Assembly (NCBI GenBank): GCA_028683685.1
Contig: JAQUHH010000049.1
Coordinates: forward strand, 1 to 11,750
Reading direction: 5' to 3'
DNA from: Bacteroidales bacterium
GTDB lineage: Bacteria; Bacteroidota; Bacteroidia; Bacteroidales; WCHB1-69
Length of the DNA stretch: 11,750 bases
Shown: positions 6,378-11,750 of the stretch, piece after piece
Numbering within the stretch: the stretch's first letter is position 1
Layout: the number at the start of each line of letters is the position of its first letter
The notes under the pieces: model-generated
The model's database searches: none
The model's input: the letters and a program-made list of their open reading frames with translations, nothing else
Told to the model about the DNA's origin: nothing
Made by a program: the position numbers and the translations under genes

Positions 6378-7388
6378 ATGAAATTACTAACAATATCAGG
6401 CTCCCCCCACATTCACGGAGGACATTCAGTTAAAAAGTTGATGCGTGGGGTGATTGTTGCTATGATGCCAGCTTTATTGGTTTCTTTCTACTACTTCGGA
6501 CTCAGTGCATTTATCGTAACCATGGTTTCTGTTTTTGCCTGTATGTTTTTTGAGTGGTTTATTCAAAAATTCATCATGAAAGTTCCTACCAGCATTACGG
6601 ATGGTTCTGCTATGGTTACTGGAATTTTATTGGCATTTAACGTTCCCAGCAACTTGCCAATCTGGATTATTCTAATTGGGGCATTGGTTTCTATTGGCAT
6701 TGGGAAAATGACCTACGGCGGATTGGGGAAAAATCCCTTTAATCCAGCGTTGGTAGGACGTGTATTTTTACTAATCTCTTTTCCAGTGCAAATGACTACT
6801 TGGCCTAAATCGGGTCTACCTTTCTCTACATTAAGCTTTGATGGTTTGACCGGTCCTACTCCTCTTGGAATTCTAAAAGGCGGATTATCTCAAGGAGAAA
6901 CCGTGAATCAGGTAATGAGTAATGTTGATATGCCTCGCTATGCAGATTTATTATATGGTCAAATGGGCGGTTCTTTGGGAGAAGTTTCAGCCATTGCATT
7001 GATAATTGGAGGTTTATTCTTAATTTTTAGAAAAGTCATCACTTGGCACATTCCAGTTGCTTTCATTGGAACTTCCTTTATTTTTGCAAGTATTCTTCAT
7101 ATGGTAAATCCTGAATTATATGTTGATCCATTTTTTCATTTAATTACGGGTGGTTTAATGTTGGGAGCATTTTTTATGGCAACCGACCTAGTTACTTCCC
7201 CTATGAGTAAAACGGGGCAACTTGTTTTTGGGGTTGGGTGTGGCCTTTTAACCATTCTGATTCGTGTATGGGGTGCCTATCCCGAAGGTGTATCTTTTGC
7301 CATACTTCTGATGAATGCGACAACGCCTTTAATCAACAATGCCTTTAAACCAAAACAATTTGGTAAAGCAATAAAACTAAAAGCTTAA
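6378..7388 (+). CDS. rnfD: Rnf complex subunit RnfD (membrane flavoprotein)
   Basis: RnfD is an integral membrane subunit related to NqrB that carries covalently bound FMN and contributes to ion translocation. The 336 residues include about eight to ten hydrophobic segments. Family motifs are SPHIHGGHSVKKLM (9-22), DGSAMVTGILLAFNVP (75-90), GKNPFNPALVGR (117-128) and ATDLVTSPMSKTGQ (268-281). The expected FMN-attachment threonine is T161 in DGLTGPTPLG (155-164), which fits the TGxT pattern of the family. The ATG at 6378 has only a weak purine-rich stretch before it. rnfG follows after 5 bp. Nothing is truncated or unusual, and whether the complex moves Na+ or H+ cannot be read from this subunit by eye. 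Confidence 0.96.
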   Translation: MKLLTISGSPHIHGGHSVKKLMRGVIVAMMPALLVSFYYFGLSAFIVTMVSVFACMFFEWFIQKFIMKVPTSITDGSAMVTGILLAFNVPSNLPIWIILIGALVSIGIGKMTYGGLGKNPFNPALVGRVFLLISFPVQMTTWPKSGLPFSTLSFDGLTGPTPLGILKGGLSQGETVNQVMSNVDMPRYADLLYGQMGGSLGEVSAIALIIGGLFLIFRKVITWHIPVAFIGTSFIFASILHMVNPELYVDPFFHLITGGLMLGAFFMATDLVTSPMSKTGQLVFGVGCGLLTILIRVWGAYPEGVSFAILLMNATTPLINNAFKPKQFGKAIKLKA

Positions 7389-7393
7389 AAATT

Positions 7394-7975
7394 ATGGCAA
7401 AAGACAATTCAAATATTATCAACATGTCTGTAACGTTGTTTTTGATAACAGCGATATCAGCGGTCGTTTTGGCAAGTGTTTTTTCACTCACAAAAGAACC
7501 CATAGCTCAAGCCAAAGCACAAAAACTAGAAACTGCAGTAAAAAATGTAATGCCTGAATTTGATAGGCTCGAACAAAAAGAAGTTCCTGCATTTGATATG
7601 CCCGATAAAAAATTACTTTTAAATATTGCTTACAAAGGAGATGAAATTGTTGGTTATGCCATAAATTCGTATACCAATAAAGGATTTGCAGGAGACATAA
7701 ATGTAATGGTTGGATTGCTCGTCGATGGAACCATTAACGACACCTACGTTTTAGAACATAAAGAAACACCTGGATTGGGGTCGAAAATGTCGGATGATAA
7801 ATTTAAGAATCAGTTTAAGGGATTAAATCCTGCTACAAAGAAACTATTTGTAAAAAAAGACGGTGGTGATGTAGATGCAATTACTGCTGCTACCATCAGT
7901 TCTCGAGCATTTTGTGATGCTTTAATCAGAGCCGTTGAAACCTTAAAAACGATGGAGGGAAAAAACAATGAATAA
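7394..7975 (+). CDS. rnfG: Rnf complex subunit RnfG (FMN-binding)
   Basis: RnfG, related to NqrC, is held by one N-terminal helix (about 12-32) with its FMN domain on the periplasmic side. The FMN domain (about 75-185) shows ETPGLGSKM (124-132) and the attachment motif DAITAATISSRAF (161-173). T167 is the expected threonine that takes FMN through a phosphoester bond. The usual family core is S/T-G-A-T-x-S/T; here Ala replaces the glycine (T-A-A-T-I-S), a mild deviation that keeps the threonine. The 193-residue length is normal. The 3' end overlaps rnfE by 8 bases, so translation of the two is probably coupled. It begins 5 bp after rnfD. Confidence 0.95.
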   Translation: MAKDNSNIINMSVTLFLITAISAVVLASVFSLTKEPIAQAKAQKLETAVKNVMPEFDRLEQKEVPAFDMPDKKLLLNIAYKGDEIVGYAINSYTNKGFAGDINVMVGLLVDGTINDTYVLEHKETPGLGSKMSDDKFKNQFKGLNPATKKLFVKKDGGDVDAITAATISSRAFCDALIRAVETLKTMEGKNNE

Positions 7976-8555
7976 GTTTAAAATTTTAACACGCGGTTTT
8001 ATTGCCGAAAACCCTGTTTTTGTCCTCTTGTTGGGGATGTGTCCCACGCTGGGAGTAACGACTTCTGCCATCAATGGTATGGGAATGGGCTTAGCCACTG
8101 CTTTTGTTTTATTAATGTCGAATATCTTTATTTCTTCATTAAAAAACATGATTCCAAACATGGTCAGAATCCCTGCTTTTATTGTAATTATAGCGTCTTT
8201 TGTAACGGTGGTAGATTTAGTTATGGAAGCCTATGTTCCTGCCTTATACGAAAGCTTAGGTCTATATATTCCTCTTATTGTTGTAAACTGTATAGTTTTA
8301 GGACGAGCTGAAGCATTCGCATCCAAAAACAACGTTATCAATTCTGCTATCGATGGTTTGGGAATGGGATTGGGATTTACGTTTGCTCTTACTCTATTGG
8401 GTTCTGTTCGTGAAATTCTTGGAAGTGGAGCCATTTTTAACTATAAATTTATCAGTCCTGATGCCGATGGATTGCTTGTTTTTGTTTTAGCACCTGGAGC
8501 TTTCTTTGCTTTAGGATATTTAATTGTTATTATGAATAGCTTTAAAAAAGCATAA
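7968..8555 (+). CDS. rnfE: Rnf complex subunit RnfE (integral membrane)
   Basis: RnfE (NqrD-like) is one of two homologous six-helix membrane subunits at the core of the complex. The 195 residues contain about six hydrophobic segments. Family motifs are ENPVFVLLLGMCPTLGVTTS (14-33), GMGMGLATAFVLL (37-49) and VVNCIVLGRAEAFA (105-118). C25 and C108 are the conserved cysteines. In the Nqr/Rnf family, two cysteines from each of the paired subunits hold a [2Fe-2S] cluster inside the membrane. The ATG at 7968 lies inside the rnfG end (8-bp overlap), and GGAGGG at 7954-7959 gives it a good ribosome-binding site. rnfA follows after 11 bp. Confidence 0.96.
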   Translation: MNKFKILTRGFIAENPVFVLLLGMCPTLGVTTSAINGMGMGLATAFVLLMSNIFISSLKNMIPNMVRIPAFIVIIASFVTVVDLVMEAYVPALYESLGLYIPLIVVNCIVLGRAEAFASKNNVINSAIDGLGMGLGFTFALTLLGSVREILGSGAIFNYKFISPDADGLLVFVLAPGAFFALGYLIVIMNSFKKA

Positions 8556-8566
8556 AATAATTTATT

Positions 8567-9139
8567 ATGGAATATATTATAATATTTATCTCAGCCATTT
8601 TTGTAAACAACATTATTTTGGCGCAATTCCTCGGAATTTGTCCATTTTTGGGTGTTTCAAGTAAGATATCAACAGCCGTTGGAATGAGTGGTGCCGTCAT
8701 TTTCGTAATGACCTTGGCTTCTCTATTTACATTCCTAATAAACCAATATGTACTTGTTTCATTAGACATTACATTTCTACAAACCATTACTTTTATTTTA
8801 GTTATTGCTGCTTTGGTTCAAATGGTAGAAATTATTTTAAAAAAAATCAGCCCTGCCCTTTATCAAGCTTTAGGGATTTTTCTTCCACTCATTACCACAA
8901 ACTGTGCAGTTTTAGGGGTTGCCATATTAAATATTCAAAAAGAATTTAATTTGCTTGAGTCTTTAGTCTTTACAATTTCTACTGCCATTGGTTTTGGCCT
9001 TGCAATGATATTATTTGCTGGACTTCGCGAACATACTGATTTGCTGAACCCACCCAAAGCCATGAAAGGTGCACCTTTATCCTTGGTTACGGCGGGCATT
9101 CTAGCACTCGCTTTTATGGGTTTTGCTGGTTTGGTATAA
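8567..9139 (+). CDS. rnfA: Rnf complex subunit RnfA (integral membrane)
   Basis: RnfA (NqrE-like) pairs with RnfE in inverted topology and completes the electron path across the membrane. It has 190 residues with about six hydrophobic segments. The hallmark FVNNIILAQFLGICPFLGVS is at 12-31, with C25. The second conserved cysteine is C113 in PLITTNCAVLGVAI (107-120). These four motifs mirror those of RnfE (LLGMCPTLGV and VVNCIVLG), in keeping with the ancient duplication of the two subunits. It is the last gene of the operon: its stop at 9137-9139 is followed 20 bp later by a strong terminator. No clear Shine-Dalgarno precedes the ATG. Confidence 0.97.
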   Translation: MEYIIIFISAIFVNNIILAQFLGICPFLGVSSKISTAVGMSGAVIFVMTLASLFTFLINQYVLVSLDITFLQTITFILVIAALVQMVEIILKKISPALYQALGIFLPLITTNCAVLGVAILNIQKEFNLLESLVFTISTAIGFGLAMILFAGLREHTDLLNPPKAMKGAPLSLVTAGILALAFMGFAGLV

Positions 9140-9158
9140 AAAACATTAAAACTTCTTT

Positions 9159-9193
9159 AAAAGACTGATTCTATGAGTCAGTCTTTTGTTTTT
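9159..9193 (+). terminator. Intrinsic terminator of the rnf operon
   Basis: AAAAGACTGA (9159-9168) pairs perfectly with TCAGTCTTTT (9178-9187). The stem extends inward by three more pairs, including one T-G wobble, giving 13 pairs around a TAT loop. A T-rich tail (GTTTTTT) follows. The run of A before the stem makes it potentially active on both strands, but only the plus-strand operon needs it here. Confidence 0.9.
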
Positions 9194-9229
9194 TAACAGA
9201 TTTTCGAAAAACATGTCAACAAAATATTC

Positions 9230-9237
9230 TATTTTTG
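9230..9237 (+). promoter_or_regulatory. Possible -7 element for the 709-residue protein gene
   Basis: TATTTTTG matches the Bacteroidota TAnnTTTG element and lies 16 bases before the ATG at 9254, just downstream of the rnf terminator. No good TTTG or TTG stands at the expected -33 distance, so this rests on one box plus its position. Confidence 0.35.
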
Positions 9238-9253
9238 TAAAAAATAAAACTTT

Positions 9254-11383
9254 ATGAAATCAGCTTGCCTAGGAATAATTATGCTTTTGAGTTTTCAACT
9301 TTCTTTTGCTCAAAAATATAATTTAAAAACTGAAAAGACAGTCTACGACAGTTTGATAATATTCACAAATGCAAAAACATTTAATTCAAACAAAGATAAA
9401 ATTTACATTAATCATAAAAAATATTTATATTTTGAATATACCTCAAATGAACAGATTTTAAAAGCTGAAATATATTCACAAAAATCACAATATCAATTTT
9501 TAAGACTTCACTCCTCGCCTGATTTTGATATTTTAGATTCATTGCAACAAATTGACAACGCTTATTATAGATTTAGAATACGATTTAAAAATATTTCGGA
9601 AACCGATCAACTAAGTTTGCTTTTCGATGTTCTGGGACTGAACGAAATAAGAACTATCGAAATCCCCATACTGGCGTATACCAACACCGAAGCCCAATTC
9701 AATCCCGGACCAGAAGATTTATATCTGGGCGAAGTTCGAAAATTTGAAATTATCACCAATAATATCGATAATTTAAAAACTGATGGTTTGTGGAAAAACA
9801 CCGATAATTTTGAATATCAAATCTCTCGAAATCAAAATAATGCTTTTATTTTTATCGAACCAAAAAATGGAGGCGAACAGACTTTTAGCTTGATGTTAGA
9901 AACCAAAAAACCTTGTTTAAACGACAGCGGAATGCTCGTAAACCAGCTTCCTACCATAAATCATACTTTTAATATTAAAAATAGCCGTCACGTTTTTTTA
10001 AGGATGGATACTCGGGAAATTACTCGAAATCCAGCTGAACTATCTGGAGTTGAAGTGCAACTTGATAATAACCATCGACTTCAAATTGGAAAAACCTATC
10101 GAGTGGAAGCTTCCGAAGAAATTGGCAGCCCACTAATTGCTGAAATTTTCACTAAAAGAAGACTCACTACTGACAAAATTGTTTGTGAATTCAGACCCTA
10201 CAACGACCATAAAGTATCCAAAGGATTTCTTTTTATCAAAGATGGCGACAATCCCCTATTTATAACCAATGTGGAAATTTCGCCTATGCCTTCCATCAGC
10301 AAAATTTCAATCTTACGAAATGGAAATAATTGGACAACTTCACTAGACGTAAAACCCGGAGAAATAATTGACATTAGAATTGAAGGAAAAAGTTTGCGAA
10401 AAACCAAATTTCATTTCGATGAAATACAGATTATAAGTTCAGACACCGTTTCACAGAGCGATTACGTTCATCAATATAAATTACGAGTACCGATAAATAT
10501 TTCAAAAACAGTTCATAATATTTATCTGGGCAACGAAAAATCAGGCTCATCCATTACAATTAGCGAATATAAAATACCCCGACCTTTTGATTTTATCAAT
10601 ATCGACTACGGAAATGGTCCTGTTGCTTATAATTCAATCTTACAGCCCATTTTATACAAAAGAACCGTAAAAGATATTTCCCTTTCTTTCGACAGAAATA
10701 GAATTGACCAAGGTGATTTTTTGTATGGACAACAAATTATTAATATTAAAGTAAGAATTGAAGACAAGAATGGTATTCTTATAGAAAACAGAGATATAGG
10801 TAATTTTACAATCTGCCCAGGAGAAAGTTCTCCTCGATTTAATTTTTATTCTCAAAGCGGTTGTCGATTAAGTGAAATATATCTAAACAACTTCTTATCA
10901 AAGAAAACTTTTAGTCTCAGCGAATGGTCGAAAATTGAAATTACCATTGAACATGTGAGCAGCTCGTACTCTACACAAGGCTATTCTCAAAAAGTGGTCA
11001 TTTACAATCAGCGTCTTACTACTTTTGATGTAGATGTGTCGATTCCAGCTGGACTTATCACTCAAAGTTTGTCAAAAGATGCCTCCCTATCTCCTTTAGT
11101 AAGTGGAATAGGTTTAGCAATGTTTGCACAATTTAGTTTTTACAAAAAAAATGAAATACAAAGATTGATTCCTTTTAAAGCAGGTTTTGGCTTTTTAGCT
11201 CAAAATGCACTAAACTTTAATCCAGATGCCAAGCGAGATTTAGGTCTTGTAGTCATCACTTCCGTTCACCCAATTAAAAGCAGAAGCAAATTTAGTTTTC
11301 CGCTTTATGGAGGCTTTGGCTATTTTATGCAAAAAAGTGAATTTTTCTTTTTAGTGGGACCCGGAATTCGAGTGAGTTTTTAA
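9254..11383 (+). CDS. Unrecognised exported protein, 709 aa, likely outer-membrane associated
   Basis: I do not recognise this protein. Residues 1-20 form a clear signal peptide: a hydrophobic core (LGIIMLLSFQL) and the probable cut site SFAQ/KY. The middle is rich in predicted beta strands with alternating polar and hydrophobic residues. Three stretches with a similar strand-start pattern, near 155-170 (DLYLGEVRKFEII), 275-290 (RLQIGKTYRVEAS) and 364-380 (LDVKPGEIIDIRIEG), suggest tandem Ig-like domains; the last resembles an IPT/TIG strand. The C-terminal 120 residues hold about six amphipathic strands (591-603, 618-631, 639-652, 662-674, 680-692, 697-709). They end in GPGIRVSF with a terminal Phe, as in outer-membrane barrel proteins. 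Apart from C5 in the signal peptide there are four cysteines (C221, C311, C521, C537). The gene has its own -7-like element after the rnf terminator and need not be linked to rnf. A surface or periplasm-spanning role is inference; no catalytic motif is visible. Confidence 0.8.
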   Translation: MKSACLGIIMLLSFQLSFAQKYNLKTEKTVYDSLIIFTNAKTFNSNKDKIYINHKKYLYFEYTSNEQILKAEIYSQKSQYQFLRLHSSPDFDILDSLQQIDNAYYRFRIRFKNISETDQLSLLFDVLGLNEIRTIEIPILAYTNTEAQFNPGPEDLYLGEVRKFEIITNNIDNLKTDGLWKNTDNFEYQISRNQNNAFIFIEPKNGGEQTFSLMLETKKPCLNDSGMLVNQLPTINHTFNIKNSRHVFLRMDTREITRNPAELSGVEVQLDNNHRLQIGKTYRVEASEEIGSPLIAEIFTKRRLTTDKIVCEFRPYNDHKVSKGFLFIKDGDNPLFITNVEISPMPSISKISILRNGNNWTTSLDVKPGEIIDIRIEGKSLRKTKFHFDEIQIISSDTVSQSDYVHQYKLRVPINISKTVHNIYLGNEKSGSSITISEYKIPRPFDFINIDYGNGPVAYNSILQPILYKRTVKDISLSFDRNRIDQGDFLYGQQIINIKVRIEDKNGILIENRDIGNFTICPGESSPRFNFYSQSGCRLSEIYLNNFLSKKTFSLSEWSKIEITIEHVSSSYSTQGYSQKVVIYNQRLTTFDVDVSIPAGLITQSLSKDASLSPLVSGIGLAMFAQFSFYKKNEIQRLIPFKAGFGFLAQNALNFNPDAKRDLGLVVITSVHPIKSRSKFSFPLYGGFGYFMQKSEFFFLVGPGIRVSF

Positions 11384-11428
11384 AAATAAAATAAAATACT
11401 TCTATAACAAAACAATAAGAAGCTAATT

Positions 11429-11750
11429 ATGAACAAAATACAAGTTTTATATAAATCAATTATCAGTTCACAAAGAATAAAAGATCACAAAGAAAAGATA
11501 AAACTCATCAACGATGTAGTAAAGTTCAGTGCCTCTTTATACAAAGATGAAACAACTTTCAATGGTGAGCCATATATATTGAAACCCCTAGAAATTGCCA
11601 ATATTTGCGCCAATGAATTGGGTTTAAGTTATCAATCTGTTTGTGCTGTTCTTTTGTATCATGCTGTTGAAAAAGAGAAAGTTAAGATTTCCGAAGTAGA
11701 AGAAAGAATCGGAATAAAAGCATCCAAAATTATAGAAGGTCGTCTGCGAA
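11429..11750 (+). CDS. RelA/SpoT-type (p)ppGpp enzyme, N-terminal HD region (partial)
   Basis: This frame opens with ATG at 11429 and runs off the right edge after 107 codons. It aligns with the start of long RelA/SpoT homologues: FNGEPYILKPLEIA (44-57) corresponds to the GEPYIxHPLxVA motif. SVCAVLLYHAVE (70-81) corresponds to the AxLLHDxxED motif, and IGIKASKIIEG (94-104) to the fG..va.ivegv segment. The histidine of the first motif is Lys (K52). The HD dyad is Tyr-His (Y77, H78), so the metal site for (p)ppGpp hydrolysis appears lost. The full enzyme may therefore be a synthetase-only, RelA-like type. The synthetase, TGS and ACT domains would lie outside the window. The gene follows the 709-residue protein by 45 bp; no terminator lies between, so co-transcription is possible. 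A standalone HD-like protein cannot be excluded. Confidence 0.75.
   Translation, partial: MNKIQVLYKSIISSQRIKDHKEKIKLINDVVKFSASLYKDETTFNGEPYILKPLEIANICANELGLSYQSVCAVLLYHAVEKEKVKISEVEERIGIKASKIIEGRLR

Noticed and set aside
7968..9139. rnfE and rnfA similarity as a recent tandem duplication
   Set aside because: They share only the family motifs around the conserved cysteines; this is the ancient paralogy found in all Rnf/Nqr complexes.
1..11750. CRISPR arrays, tRNA or rRNA genes, phage genes or a defence island
   Set aside because: I saw no regularly spaced direct repeats, no tRNA-like cloverleaf and no genes of those types; the window reads as housekeeping chromosome.

Overview
The window looks like ordinary chromosome from an AT-rich member of the Bacteroidota, probably an anaerobe or facultative anaerobe. 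Four things support this: the Rnf gene order B-C-D-G-E-A, which I associate with that phylum; promoter-like elements of the Bacteroidota type (TTTG/TTG, a spacer, then TAnnTTTG); mostly weak Shine-Dalgarno sequences; and a signal-peptide protein with an outer-membrane-like C-terminus ending in Phe. The genus cannot be told from the sequence alone.

Left part, minus strand. Positions 1-793 hold the N-terminal 264 residues of a membrane-anchored family 2 glycosyltransferase that runs off the left edge. A gene-free stretch (794-1145) carries a perfect 17-bp inverted repeat with its arms 140 bp apart, which may mark a small MITE-like element. Next comes a tight cluster transcribed leftward as lipA - lipB - YitT-family gene, with 3-nt gaps. 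LipB moves octanoyl groups onto carrier proteins and LipA inserts the two sulfurs, so the pair makes protein-bound lipoate. The YitT-family membrane protein has no firm role.

Centre. A 557-bp AT-rich divergent intergenic region (3546-4102) separates lipA from the rnf operon. It contains two promoter-like elements pointing at rnf. The operon rnfBCDGEA (4103-9139, plus strand) encodes all six subunits of the ion-translocating ferredoxin:NAD+ oxidoreductase. RnfB is the multi-[4Fe-4S] ferredoxin-facing subunit and RnfC the NADH/FMN subunit. RnfD and RnfG are the covalent-FMN subunits, and RnfE and RnfA are the paired membrane subunits with the conserved cysteines. The first two genes use GTG and TTG starts. 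The operon ends in a strong intrinsic terminator at 9159-9187.

Right part, plus strand. Positions 9254-11383 encode a 709-residue secreted or outer-membrane protein that I do not recognise. It is followed by the first 107 codons of a RelA/SpoT-type gene whose HD hydrolase motif is degenerate in the visible part.

I see no defence system, CRISPR array, tRNA, rRNA or intact insertion sequence. The points most worth a second look are the 17-bp inverted-repeat element, the 709-residue protein, the degenerate HD motif and the rnf control region.
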